Under the pieces are notes generated by a model, which saw only the letters and a program-made list of their open reading frames with translations, was not told the DNA's origin and made no database searches. The translations under genes were made by a program, and so were the position numbers. Below are positions 37,165 to 46,116 of a stretch of DNA of 64,000 nucleotides, in pieces. The stretch is from Methylococcales bacterium (lineage in GTDB: Bacteria > Pseudomonadota > Gammaproteobacteria > Methylococcales > Methylomonadaceae), in NCBI GenBank assembly GCA_028712795.1, contig JAQTPT010000016.1:1-64000 (forward strand). Direction: 5' to 3'. The stretch's first letter is position 1, and every line of letters begins with the position of its first letter.

Positions 37165-38406
37165 TTATTCTCCGGCGATTGACATCCGCTCGACCAATAT
37201 AGAACCCGTGCGGACATTGCCGCGATAATCAACATCGTTACCCACGGCAATGATATTTTTAAACATATCTTTCAAATTACCGGCGATGGTAATTTCTTCA
37301 ACCGGATATTGAATTTCACCATTTTCCACCCAGAACCCCGCCGCGCCGCGCGAATAATCACCGGTCACCATGTTAACCCCTTGCCCCATCAGTTCGGTAA
37401 CCAGCAAACCGGTATCAAGTTGCTTCAGCATCTCCATCTCCTCGTAATCAAACTCACCTGGGGTTATCGTTAAATTACGCACACCACCCGCGTTGCCTGT
37501 ACTGTGCAATCCCAGCTTACGCGCGGAATACGTGCTTAACACGTAGCTGCGCAATATGCCGTCGCTGACAATATCGCGGGTTTTTGTCGCTACGCCTTCG
37601 CCATCATAGGCGGCACTGCCCAATGCGCCTATTAAATGGGGCTGTTCGTGGATATGGATAAATTCGGGAAAAACTTGAGTATCCAGGGCTTCCAATAAAA
37701 ACGATGACTTGCGGTATAGGTTGCCTCCGCTGATTGCGCCTATGAATGAAGCCAATAAACTGGACGCAATTTCTGCGCTATACATTACGGGGCATTGTCG
37801 TGTGCTTATGCTGCGCCCCTCCAAGCGCCTAAGCGCCCGCTCAGCCGCTTTTTTGCCAATTTCGATGGGTTGCTCCAAATTCAGAGCGTTTCTTGACACG
37901 CTATACCAATAGTCACGCTGCATGCTGTCACCACGCTGCGCCAATACTGAACAACTCAAGGAGTGGCGGGTTGAAATATACCCATGAAGAAATCCCAGGC
38001 TATTGCCCATCACATGTATGCCCTGGTGGGTATTGACTGACGCGCCTTCGGAATTACTGATTTCCGGATGATACGTGCGTGCGGCATCCTCGCATTCGAT
38101 GGCCATGGCAATGGCGTCATCGACGTTGACGCCCCAGGGATGATTGAGTTCAAGATCGGGAAACTCCGTTGCCAGCAGATCTTTTTCGGGCAATCCGGCA
38201 TATTCATCTTCACTGGTATAACGGGCGATACTACAAGCCGCGCTGACCGTTTCTTTGATGGAATCCGGCGACAAGTCCGTGGTATTTGCTGTGCCTTTGC
38301 GCTGATCAAAATAGACCGTGATTCCAAGGCCTTGACCGCAGTGATGCTCTATGGTTTCAACATCACCCAGTCGCGCTGACACCGATAAGCCGTTTTCCTG
38401 ACTCAA
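37165..38406 (-). CDS. pmbA: PmbA/TldE metalloprotease subunit, 5'-truncated
   Basis: The reading frame gives 413 residues and covers nearly all of the TldE/PmbA fold: G-L-S-V-S-A-R-L-G-D-V-E-T-I-E-H at the N-terminus, G-I-T-V-Y-F-D-Q-R-K-G-T-A-N-T-T-D-L-S, and the C-terminal T-G-D-Y-S-R-G-A-A-G-F-W-V-E-N-G and R-T-G-S-I-L-V-E-R-M-S-I-A-G. TldD/TldE process modified peptides and act in CcdA turnover in enterobacteria. About 40 N-terminal residues of the usual ~450 are missing because transposase-derived DNA (38363-38587) abuts the frame. The only start is TTG at 38406, with GGAGG just before it. It may be expressed as a shortened protein or be a pseudogene. Confidence 0.85.
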   Translation of the reverse strand: MSQENGLSVSARLGDVETIEHHCGQGLGITVYFDQRKGTANTTDLSPDSIKETVSAACSIARYTSEDEYAGLPEKDLLATEFPDLELNHPWGVNVDDAIAMAIECEDAARTYHPEISNSEGASVNTHQGIHVMGNSLGFLHGYISTRHSLSCSVLAQRGDSMQRDYWYSVSRNALNLEQPIEIGKKAAERALRRLEGRSISTRQCPVMYSAEIASSLLASFIGAISGGNLYRKSSFLLEALDTQVFPEFIHIHEQPHLIGALGSAAYDGEGVATKTRDIVSDGILRSYVLSTYSARKLGLHSTGNAGGVRNLTITPGEFDYEEMEMLKQLDTGLLVTELMGQGVNMVTGDYSRGAAGFWVENGEIQYPVEEITIAGNLKDMFKNIIAVGNDVDYRGNVRTGSILVERMSIAGE

Positions 38407-38587
38407 ACCGGCCTCCGTCGTTTTGTTTCAGCCAGCGGTAAATGCACGAATGGTCAAAGTTACAGGATTCGGCCATCTTTTCCGGGCTCTGGCCCCGCTC
38501 GCGGACGGCGTACACCGCCATCCTCCGTATGTAGCACATGACATCATCGGGTACTTTTCTTCCGTCTTCCAACCATTCTGGGGTCAT
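38363..38587 (-). pseudogene. N-terminal fragment of an IS630-type transposase (HTH part)
   Basis: Residues 1-57 of this 74-residue frame match the helix-turn-helix head of IS630-type transposases: W-L-E-D-G-R-K-V-P-D-D-V-M-C-Y-I-R-R-M-A-V, then E-S-C-N-F-D-H-S-C-I-Y-R-W-L-K-Q. Similarity ends at N-D-G-G, where pmbA sequence begins in a different frame. It has no catalytic DDE part and is a relic of an insertion that replaced the start of pmbA. Confidence 0.75.
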
Positions 38588-38958
38588 AATGCGCTCCGCT
38601 ACCGCTGGTTACTTTATATGAGAAGAGGACGATTGCCCGGCATAATAGTTTATTATGTCGCTTGATTAGCTTCTGTATCTATATCAATGTCAACAGCAGC
38701 CAGGATCACTCACCGTATCCGGTTATATTTCTCGCCCGAATCGCCTGCCGCTATGTCGCCTTTGAGTTGTCTGCCTCAATGTTGGAACAGGCGCAAGCGC
38801 TTTTATTAGACTACTTCGACTCATTCGAGGGGGGTAAATTCGTGGGGATACCTCAGGGGTTAACCCGCAATACGGATATGCTTAGCAAGCAGATGATTAA
38901 ATAAGCGCTATTTTCCAGTGTTCGAAATAAGTCTACTGAAACGCGATTTATCGCGTCT
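38588..38958. other. Spacer with one unrecognised short frame (38662-38904, +)
   Basis: The plus-strand frame gives 80 residues (…R-Y-V-A-F-E-L-S-A-S-M-L-E-Q-A-Q-A-L-L-L-D-Y-F-D-S-F-E-G-G). The helical middle could be a gene remnant, but the N-terminal third looks random and there is no ribosome site. I do not call it a gene. Confidence 0.35.
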
Positions 38959-40569
38959 TTACAAACCCGCCCTGCCCACCATATCCAAAGCCAAGGCTTC
39001 GGCGACTTTAATGCCATCCACAGCCGCTGAAAGAATTCCGCCTGCATAACCGGCACCCTCCCCGGCAGGATACAGCCCTTGGGTATTGATGCTTTGGTAA
39101 TGCGTATTGCGCTTGATGCGAACCGGCGAGGAGGTGCGCGTCTCAACCCCAGTCAACACGGCATCAGCCATGGCAAAGCCCTTGATTTTTTTGTCGAAGA
39201 CAGGCAACGCTTCGCGTATGGCTGCTATGGCATAATCAGGCAAAGCCGTACTTAAGTCGCCTAAATGGACGCCGGGGGTATACGAGGGCATTACTGAACC
39301 AAACGCTGAAGAGGGTCTGTTTGCGAGAAAATCTCCTACCAATTGTCCGGGAGCCTGATAGGTTTCTCCACCCAATTTAAAGGCATTAGCTTCCAGTTGG
39401 CGCTGAAAATCAATGCCTGCCAACGGGTTGCCCGGATAATCATCAGGCGTAACGTCAACCACTATACCGCTATTGGCGTTACGCTCGTTGCGCGAGTATT
39501 GGCTCATGCCATTGGTAACAACGTGCCCTGCTTCAGAGGTTGCCGCGACTACCGTACCTCCTGGACACATGCAGAAACTGTAAACCGAACGGCCATTTTT
39601 GCAGTGATGGACCAGCTTGTAATCGGCAGCCCCTAGTAAGGGATGACCCGCATGGATTCCAAAACGGCATTTATCGATAAGTGACTGCGGATGCTCGATG
39701 CGAAACCCGATAGAAAAAGGTTTGGCTTCAATATAAACGCCTTGTTCATAGAGCATTTTGAAGGTGTCACGGGCACTATGCCCGACTGCCAACACCACAT
39801 GATTGCTAGGGATGGTTTCACCGCTGGCAAGAATGACGCCGCGTACCTGGCCATTTTCAATCATTATCGAATCAACCCGGCTTTGAAATCGAATCTCCCC
39901 GCCTAATGATTCGATCGTAGCCCGCATCTGTTCCACCATGGTCACCAGCTTAAACGTGCCGATATGGGGCTTGCTGACCCGCAGAATTTCCGCTGGCGCG
40001 CCCGCTTTCACAAACTCGGTCAAGACCTTGCGGCCATAGTGATGGGGATCCTTGATCTGGGTATAGAGTTTGCCATCGGAAAATGTGCCGGCGCCGCCCT
40101 CGCCAAACTGGACATTGGATTCCGGGTTAAAAATGCCTTTGCGCCAAAGCCCGAAAGTATCTTTAGTGCGTTCCCGCACTTCTTTACCCCGTTCCAGTAT
40201 TATCGGGTTAAAGCCCATCTGCGCCAGAATCAGGCCGGCAAATAGCCCGCAAGGCCCTGTGCCGATAACGATCGGCCTGCTGCTAAGATATTTTGGTGCC
40301 CGGGTTACAAAATGGTAAGTAGAGTCGGGCGTTAAAGAGATATGCGGGTCATCATTCAGCCGTGCTAAAATGGCTTGCTGGTTTTTTGTCTCGACATCAA
40401 GCGTATAAACAAGGCTGATCGCATTTCGCTTACGGGCGTCATGGCCTTGCCGGAATACAGAGTAGGTGATGAGTTCATCTGCACCGATACCCAGTCGATT
40501 CATTATGGCGGTTTTGATTGCGCTTTCCGGATGATCCAGCGGGAGTTTAAGTTCAGTGATTCTCAGCAT
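38959..40569 (-). CDS. FAD-dependent oxidoreductase, COG2509 family
   Basis: The protein has 536 residues. It has an N-terminal ~100-residue RNA/nucleotide-binding-like domain (L-R-I-T-E-L-K-L-P-L-D-H-P, S-V-F-R-Q-G-H-D-A-R-K), the Rossmann motif P-I-V-I-G-T-G-P-C-G-L-F-A-G-L-x-L-A near residue 100, and the family phrases V-Q-F-G-E-G-G-A-G-T-F-S-D-G-K-L-Y-T and E-G-A-G-Y-A-G-G-I-L-S-A-A-V-D-G. The COG2509 group is uncharacterised, with FAD binding predicted. The length and both ends are as usual for the family. It looks intact and housekeeping-like. Confidence 0.9.
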   Translation of the reverse strand: MLRITELKLPLDHPESAIKTAIMNRLGIGADELITYSVFRQGHDARKRNAISLVYTLDVETKNQQAILARLNDDPHISLTPDSTYHFVTRAPKYLSSRPIVIGTGPCGLFAGLILAQMGFNPIILERGKEVRERTKDTFGLWRKGIFNPESNVQFGEGGAGTFSDGKLYTQIKDPHHYGRKVLTEFVKAGAPAEILRVSKPHIGTFKLVTMVEQMRATIESLGGEIRFQSRVDSIMIENGQVRGVILASGETIPSNHVVLAVGHSARDTFKMLYEQGVYIEAKPFSIGFRIEHPQSLIDKCRFGIHAGHPLLGAADYKLVHHCKNGRSVYSFCMCPGGTVVAATSEAGHVVTNGMSQYSRNERNANSGIVVDVTPDDYPGNPLAGIDFQRQLEANAFKLGGETYQAPGQLVGDFLANRPSSAFGSVMPSYTPGVHLGDLSTALPDYAIAAIREALPVFDKKIKGFAMADAVLTGVETRTSSPVRIKRNTHYQSINTQGLYPAGEGAGYAGGILSAAVDGIKVAEALALDMVGRAGL

Positions 40570-40973
40570 TTTGTATAGTCCAATAAAGCCCTCTTAATAA
40601 GGCTCCATGCTTTTCCAGCGTTAGAGTTATGGCATATCGGCCAGGTAATTGATAAAGTCTGTGAACAATTTCGTACAATGCGGCTTTGCCGCTTATCCAT
40701 TTTACATTAATCAAATTTTTGTTGTTAGCAGCACTATCAGAGAAAACGTGAGCAAAGCATTGCCGGCATAAAGACACTTGCTGCGAGTAAAAAACTATAT
40801 ATGACCCATGATGTCGGCTTTTTAACCTGCCATAAACCGTCAATCCGATTTTGTATAGCGATAAAAGCGTCATTTGTGAATATAATTAGCGTTTTATAAA
40901 ATAAAAATAATAATTGGTTGTCATAATTACACCACCTGGCGTGTTTCATAACAAAAACAAGAGGGATAGCCCC
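40570..40973. other. Gene-free spacer
   Basis: About 400 bp between two divergent genes. Short overlapping frames here lack ribosome sites and family patterns. Promoters for both neighbours probably lie here, but none stands out. Confidence 0.4.
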
Positions 40974-41399
40974 ATGAAAAAACTAAAATTACTCGTCATT
41001 TTTTTTACCGTTGCTATTTTTAACATGGGCGCGGCTTATGCCGCGGAACATCATAGCGGCCATGGTGGCGGAGCCAAAGGAGGCGGGGGCAGCAGCGCCG
41101 GTACTTGTGGCAAACCCCATCTGGGTAAGTTTTTGCCGCCGCATTTGGCAACTGCAGCACCTGAATCCGAGTTTTCTTTTTTGGTTTTCAATATTGACAA
41201 GCCCGATCAAATTGCCGTCACTGTCAAGAATATCCCTGTTGAAGTCACCTCTGAATTTAAAGATCCGTACTACCTCATTAAAGGGAAATTACCCGCATCT
41301 CTAGTTAACACAGCGGCTCGAATTAACATCAGGGTAAGAGCCAAATCTCCACATTGTGAAGCGGAAGATGGTTGGTTGTTGAAAATATCCGACAAATAA
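40974..41399 (+). CDS. Small exported protein of unknown function, His/Gly-rich start
   Basis: The protein has 141 residues from the ATG at 40974, which has GAGGG before it. A clear Sec signal peptide is present: M-K-K-L-K-L-L-V-I-F-F-T-V-A-I-F, with cleavage after A-Y-A-A or so. The mature protein starts with E-H-H-S-G-H-G-G-G-A-K-G-G-G-G-S-S, which may bind metal, and has three Cys. The rest is a small beta-rich domain (SFLVFNIDKPDQIAVTVKNIPVEVT…). I do not know a family name. Confidence 0.7.
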   Translation: MKKLKLLVIFFTVAIFNMGAAYAAEHHSGHGGGAKGGGGSSAGTCGKPHLGKFLPPHLATAAPESEFSFLVFNIDKPDQIAVTVKNIPVEVTSEFKDPYYLIKGKLPASLVNTAARINIRVRAKSPHCEAEDGWLLKISDK

Positions 41400-41499
41400 C
41401 CACTCAAGATGACGTCAACTTTGTCATAGTAGCTTCTGTAACAATTAATAACACGGGCGGATTTTTCATCCACAACTCATTAAGGCGTAACTATTCTCT

Positions 41500-42294
41500 A
41501 TGTCTGTTAACAATCCCATTAATAAATGTGCTGCCTTCTGTCTGGCCTTGCGTTTTGATATTAATGAAGTAGCCAAATTACTATCCGACTCAACGCTGAT
41601 AAGAATTATAAAAGGCGCCTTACTCATTGAGGACGACCAATCCTGGTCGGTTGTTTTCGCTTATGGCGCGGTTGTTCACTGGAATGTCAGCCCGGAACAG
41701 CAAATCAAGCTCCATCAGTTGTTATTGAATCATGCAGAAAACCCGCTGGCTGCCATAGAAGAAGAACACTTCACTTTCGCTCTCAACTGCCCAGGCACGC
41801 GCATTATTGAAGATCACATTGAAATTGAATCTTCGGATCCCATGGTGATCTTCTCATTATCCCAAGGCATGGCGCAATCGATTAAACTGGCTTCTTTTGA
41901 AACCAATGCCATAACAACCATCAACAATACCAACTACATTCCCAGATCATTAGCTGAAAATGGAAGAATCAAGTTAAGCCGCCATAAAATAGCGAAAATC
42001 CGGGGACAATTGTTTTTAACCAAAAGCGATATTATTTTAAATTACGACTTGCTGGACACGCCCGATTTCTTTTGGGAATACCCTGAATATGAAACCTTTT
42101 ACAGTATCACTGCAAAATATTTGGAAATCGCCCCGCGAACACAAGTGTTGTCAAAAAAGCTGGAAACCATCCATGAACTGTTTGAAATGTTGGCGGATGA
42201 GCAAAAGCATCGGCATTCATCGATACTGGAATGGATTATCATCTGGTTAATCGCTTTTGAGATCGGCATGATGATCTACGACAAAGTGTTCTAA
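41500..42294 (+). CDS. RMD1/YagE family (DUF155) protein
   Basis: The protein has 264 residues. The middle has G-A-V-V-H-W-N, then N-Y-I-P-R-S-L-A-E-N-G-R-I-K-L-S-R-H-K-I-A-K-I-R-G-Q-L-F-L, followed by L-L-D-T-P-D-F-F-W-E-Y-P-E-Y-E. This is the DUF155 signature known from yeast RMD1 and related bacterial proteins. A C-terminal hydrophobic helix (WIIIWLIAFEIGMMIYD) anchors it. The bacterial function is not established. 44 bp separate it from rlmJ, which could share a transcript. Confidence 0.82.
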   Translation: MSVNNPINKCAAFCLALRFDINEVAKLLSDSTLIRIIKGALLIEDDQSWSVVFAYGAVVHWNVSPEQQIKLHQLLLNHAENPLAAIEEEHFTFALNCPGTRIIEDHIEIESSDPMVIFSLSQGMAQSIKLASFETNAITTINNTNYIPRSLAENGRIKLSRHKIAKIRGQLFLTKSDIILNYDLLDTPDFFWEYPEYETFYSITAKYLEIAPRTQVLSKKLETIHELFEMLADEQKHRHSSILEWIIIWLIAFEIGMMIYDKVF

Positions 42295-42338
42295 AAAACC
42301 AATATCCTCAATTAAATCACCCCAAGCCCTCTTTACTA

Positions 42339-43181
42339 ATGCTCAGCTATCGACACTCATTTCACGCGGGAAATTTTGCCGATGTTTTAAAACACCTCGT
42401 TTTGATAAAAATTCTTGAATACCTGGGCAAAAAAGACAAGCCTTTCTGCTGCATCGACACCCACGCAGGCCCTGGAGTTTATTCCCTGAATGAGGACTTT
42501 GCTTTAAAAAACAAGGAATTTGAAAACGGCATTGCCAAATTATGGCTGCGCGATGATCTCCCTGAAAGTGTTGCCGCTTATGTCAAATTGATCAAGACAT
42601 TTAACGGGAAAGATCAATTAAGCTGCTATCCCGGCTCGCCTTTAATTATCAAACAATTTTTACGCAGCCAGGATCGCTTGTTTTTGTATGAACTGCATTC
42701 GACAGAAATACATATATTGGTCAATACCGTCGGTAAAGACCGGCGTATCAAAGTATTTCATGCGGATGGTTTAAAAAATACCATCGGTTTATTACCGCCA
42801 ATCGAACATCGCGGACTGGTTTTCATTGATCCCTCTTATGAAATAAAAAGCGATTACCCACTCGTTATCGAGACCTTGATACACATGCATAGACGCTTTG
42901 CTACAGGCACTTATGTACTCTGGTATCCCGTAGTAGAACGTAGCCGTAACCGGCAACTGGAACGCGCCCTAAAAAAAAGCGGCATTAAAAATGTGCAGTT
43001 ATTCGAGTTGGGCATAAAAACCGATACCCACGAACTCGGCATGACAGCCAGCGGTATGATTGTGGTCAACCCGCCCTGGACTTTAGCGGCCGAAATGCAA
43101 CAAACTTTACCTTGGTTAGCCATCGCCTTGGGTATTGAAAACTCAGGTCGTTATCGAATTGAAACGTTGGCCGGAGAATAA
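42339..43181 (+). CDS. rlmJ: 23S rRNA (adenine-2030-N6)-methyltransferase RlmJ
   Basis: The protein has 280 residues, the usual length. It starts M-L-S-Y-R-H-S-F-H-A-G-N-F-A-D-V-L-K-H, the family hallmark, with C-I-D-T-H-A-G-P-G-V-Y as the SAM-binding motif and F-I-D-P-S-Y-E as the catalytic D-P-x-Y motif. The enzyme methylates A2030 of 23S rRNA before ribosome assembly. H-R-R-F-A-T-G-T-Y-V-L-W-Y-P and V-N-P-P-W-x-L are also conserved. Confidence 0.96.
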   Translation: MLSYRHSFHAGNFADVLKHLVLIKILEYLGKKDKPFCCIDTHAGPGVYSLNEDFALKNKEFENGIAKLWLRDDLPESVAAYVKLIKTFNGKDQLSCYPGSPLIIKQFLRSQDRLFLYELHSTEIHILVNTVGKDRRIKVFHADGLKNTIGLLPPIEHRGLVFIDPSYEIKSDYPLVIETLIHMHRRFATGTYVLWYPVVERSRNRQLERALKKSGIKNVQLFELGIKTDTHELGMTASGMIVVNPPWTLAAEMQQTLPWLAIALGIENSGRYRIETLAGE

Positions 43182-43284
43182 TGGCAATTTCAAATCAGGT
43201 GCTTAATAACACAAGCATTAATGCTACCTTAAATGCTTTTTTGAATTCGCTCTCAGGTAGTGGTTCTCGAAAGGTTAACTCGAT

Positions 43285-43768
43285 ATGAAGAATATAATTT
43301 TGATGTCAGGCGATATTGGCAGCGGAAAATCCTCAGTGGCGACAGCGCTTAAACAGACAACTGGCTTCGTCATTATTGGTAAGGGAACTATACAACGAAC
43401 CATTGCAAAAAGGCGCGGTGTAACAACCTTGGAGCTGAATAAAATATCACAAACATACCGCAGCATTGATGATGAAATCGATTCTTATGTGATTGAACTG
43501 GGCAAAACACAAGATCACTTATTAATGGACTCCCGGCTGGCCTGGCACTTTATACCAGAGTCTTTCAAAGTTTTTGGCGGTTGATCCTGTAGTAGGCGCT
43601 GAACGGGTATTTAACGCATCGCGTAATGAAGAGAACAATCCCTCACTGGAAATGACGCTTTAGAATAACCTGAAACATCAGGCTATTGAAGACCAGCAGT
43701 TTCACAAACTATATAACGTCAATTTTAGAAAATATGGCAATTATGACTTGATAATTGACAATATATAA
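43285..43768 (+). pseudogene. Cytidylate-kinase-like P-loop kinase, frameshifted
   Basis: The intact part starts M-K-N-I-I-L-M-S-G-D-I-G-S-G-K-S-S (P-loop) and runs to F-K-V-F-G-G with a stop at 43582-43584. One T added to the run at about 43572-43576 would restore the frame A-V-D-P-V-V-G-A-E-R-V-F-N-A-S-R. This frame then meets a TAG at about 43661 and continues to the family-like C-terminus K-L-Y-N-V-N-F-R-K-Y-G-N-Y-D-L-I-I-D-N. A frameshift and an in-frame stop therefore break a (d)CMP-kinase-like gene. It might be an accessory copy. Confidence 0.75.
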
Positions 43769-43950
43769 ATATAAAGTTTACTGATAGCCGCATCATTTTC
43801 TGTTATTGCTGCCCAATCAAGCCGGGTTCCACTATAAATCAATATTCGCTCATACAAGGGCAGATGTGCAGCTACATTTATAGATTTAAGAGCGACGCAT
43901 CCGGACAGCCCCATGATGCAGATGCCTCCATATACGACTTGCTTGAACAT
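43741..43950 (-). CDS. Possible short lipoprotein (YceK/YidQ-like)
   Basis: The protein has 69 residues. A lipobox is visible (M-G-L-S-G-C after a short hydrophobic stretch), and I-Y-S-G-T-R-L-D-W-A-A-I matches the 'Y-x-G-T-R-L-D' motif of small YceK/YidQ-type lipoproteins. It is shorter than family members and overlaps the broken kinase's 3' end on the other strand, so it may be truncated or a chance frame. Confidence 0.4.
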   Translation of the reverse strand: MFKQVVYGGICIMGLSGCVALKSINVAAHLPLYERILIYSGTRLDWAAITENDAAISKLYIYILSIIKS

Positions 43951-43985
43951 TAAATTAATATGATTGAATAGCTAAACTGATGACG

Positions 43986-44357
43986 CTAAGCGATTTTACA
44001 GGGAATGACCGCATCTTCATCATAAGAGTAAACTGCGCATAATCGATGATAGCCATCCGCAATGACAACTTTTCCATTAACGGAATCTCTTATCAGAAGG
44101 AGAGGCGATAAATTGTCCCCTGAATGTAGTTTTTGTCGATCCTTTTTGACATGAGAATTGCTTATTCCGAGCAATGATAAACCGGATGCCCTGAAAATAT
44201 CCTTGGCTTTGAACGCTGATATCGATGCGAGCTTCAATTTATCTACACAGGCAGTGGCTGTCTGTTCATCATAGAGCAGAGACAAGTACGATAGGGCAGC
44301 TGGATAGTCCTGCTCTTCTGGTTCTTTCAACCACTTAATTTGAACTTTCTTCGACAT
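43986..44357 (-). CDS. ParB/sulfiredoxin-fold-like small protein
   Basis: The protein has 123 residues. The C-terminal half reads S-P-L-L-L-I-R-D-S-V-N-G-K-V-V-I-A-D-G-Y-H-R-L-C-A-V-Y. The 'D-G-x-H-R' element is the core of ParB-type nucleotide-binding folds. The N-terminal half is helical. GGACAGG precedes the start. The role is unknown; it may relate to neighbouring mobile DNA. The 212 bp after it (44358-44569) contain no frame I would call. Confidence 0.6.
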   Translation of the reverse strand: MSKKVQIKWLKEPEEQDYPAALSYLSLLYDEQTATACVDKLKLASISAFKAKDIFRASGLSLLGISNSHVKKDRQKLHSGDNLSPLLLIRDSVNGKVVIADGYHRLCAVYSYDEDAVIPCKIA

Positions 44358-44569
44358 TTTTTGATACCTGTCCTTTAAATGTTGAGTGCATTAATAAATC
44401 CCCCATTCACTGAAATCTAGCGGTTACCCATAAAAGCATAATCACCCAATCATTCCACAATCACGTACTCCTCACGCGCTTCATTAACATGATCCGTCAT
44501 ATAAGTGCTACCCTTTTCCTTCGAAAATTGAACCACGCCCGTGATTTTTATGTGTCATGAGCCCCCCCT

Positions 44570-45592
44570 TTATTCTTTTTCCATCTCTGCTGAGTAATTG
44601 CCATGGCGCGCAGCGCCATTAAGCTTTGCGCGTTTATAAAGGGCATTTTGCGCTGCTTTACTATTTTCAGGTTGTCCTTGCCAGGCTTGGAGTACCGGTT
44701 GCTGCAATGCCCGCCCGTAGGAAAAACTCAATTCCCACGGTGCATTGCCAGCCATGGCATTCATGGCATTAAGATTTGTCGTGGCTTCCTCAGGCGTTTG
44801 TCCGCCCGAAAGAAAATTAATTCCCGGCATCGCCGCAGGGACTGAACGCCGTAACTGTACAAGGGTTTTTTCGGCAATTTCTTCAGGATTTGCTTTGCGT
44901 TGAGCGGCCTTACCCGGCACGATCATGCTGGGTTTAAGTACGATATATTCCACTTCCACACCATGTCTGTGCAAAGCATGAAATACCGCATGTTGGACCG
45001 CTTCCGTCACTTCAAAGCAGCGCTCAATGGTATGATCACCGTCTAACAGCACTTCCGGTTCGACAATAGGTACGATGCCCAGTGCTTGGCAAATAGCCGC
45101 GTAGCGTGCCAATACCTCAGCGTTAGCGTCTATGCCAAGCTGGGTCGGATTGTGGGGGCTGATGGAATAAACCTCACGCCATTTGGCGAATCGCGCCCCC
45201 TGTTCTTTATAGCCTGCCAGACGTTCAGCCAGTCCGTCCAGCCCTTGAGTAATCAAATCACCCGACGCATTGGCCAGAGGCAGGGTGCCTTTATCTACTT
45301 TGATGCCCGGTACTATGCCTTGGTCAGTCGCCACTCTCGGGAGTAGCTTACCGCTGTCTGTTTTTTGCCCCAGGGTTTCTTCAAACAGAATAACCCCACT
45401 GATAAATTCGCCTAGCCCCGGCGTAGTCAGTAGTAATGAACGATAGGCGCGGCGGCTTTCTTCTGTTGACTCTACATTGATCGCTGTAAAGCGTTTGGCC
45501 ATGGTCGGATGACTCTCATCGGCGGCAAGAATGCCTTTGCCCTTGACGACCAGATCAGCAATAGTGGCTTGTAATTCAATTTGTATGCTCAT
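44570..45592 (-). CDS. Class I fructose-bisphosphate aldolase
   Basis: The protein has 340 residues. It is the animal/plant-type class I enzyme: G-K-G-I-L-A-A-D-E-S near the start, V-E-P-E-V-L-L-D-G-D-H, and the Schiff-base lysine K220 in E-Y-I-V-L-K-P-S-M-I-V-P-G. Also present are L-S-G-G-Q-T-P-E-E-A-T and W-E-L-S-F-S-Y-G-R-A-L-Q. It splits fructose-1,6-bisphosphate into DHAP and glyceraldehyde-3-phosphate in glycolysis or gluconeogenesis. It looks intact, with its own upstream spacer of more than 170 bp. Confidence 0.95.
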   Translation of the reverse strand: MSIQIELQATIADLVVKGKGILAADESHPTMAKRFTAINVESTEESRRAYRSLLLTTPGLGEFISGVILFEETLGQKTDSGKLLPRVATDQGIVPGIKVDKGTLPLANASGDLITQGLDGLAERLAGYKEQGARFAKWREVYSISPHNPTQLGIDANAEVLARYAAICQALGIVPIVEPEVLLDGDHTIERCFEVTEAVQHAVFHALHRHGVEVEYIVLKPSMIVPGKAAQRKANPEEIAEKTLVQLRRSVPAAMPGINFLSGGQTPEEATTNLNAMNAMAGNAPWELSFSYGRALQQPVLQAWQGQPENSKAAQNALYKRAKLNGAARHGNYSAEMEKE

Positions 45593-45768
45593 GATAAATC
45601 TCCGGTTATAGCTCGATTTCTTAACTATTCAGCACAAAGAAGTGTGTTGTAAGGTTTGTTGATGTTGTCATGCTTCAAAACTGCTGAATCGATACGAACT
45701 CTTTTAACACGGTTGCAACCGGTTGTTAAGCTTTATATTCAGTGTTATTCCACTTAAATCCTCCTTAA

Positions 45769-45995
45769 CTACACCCCGGCAAACGCCCCACTGACCACTT
45801 TTTCCCATTGATTGGCGTCGGTTTTTAGATAAAGCGAGGTGGTGATAATGTTGGCATGGCCCAGTACATCGCGGATATAGGTTAACGGCACCTGTTTGTT
45901 ATTGTCCAAATAACTCCCATAGCTGTGCCTGAGCCAATGGGTCGAGGCTTGATGTAGTTTGTTGACTAGTACACCAAACCAGGTAGTCCCTACAA
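45769..45995 (-). pseudogene. C-terminal fragment of a tyrosine recombinase (phage integrase)
   Basis: Minus-strand translation ending at the TAG at 45769 gives H-W-L-R-H-S-Y-G-S-Y-L, then Y-I-R-D-V-L-G-H-A-N-I-I-T-T-S-L-Y-L. This holds the H-x-x-R and L-G-H motifs and the catalytic Tyr of the integrase family. Nothing upstream encodes the catalytic core's first half, so only ~65 codons remain. The rest of the 524-bp gap (45593-46116) holds no gene. Confidence 0.8.
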
Positions 45996-46116
45996 ATCAA
46001 TGCAGGTTGATTTTTATCAACGGGTTACCGGAATAGGCATCACGAATAAGAATCTCCAACTTAATGCCTCTTGAGTTAATCCCATTGCACTTAAGCCGAT
46101 CATGCCTGCTTTCATA

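Noticed and set aside
38662-38904. 80-residue plus-strand frame downstream of the transposase relic
   Set aside because: No ribosome site, random-looking N-terminus and no family; at best a remnant.
44440-44560. 33-codon minus-strand frame (T-Y-M-T-D-H-V-N-E-A-R-E-E-Y-V-I-V-E)
   Set aside because: It looks protein-like at the end but has no clear start or neighbours; too short to support.
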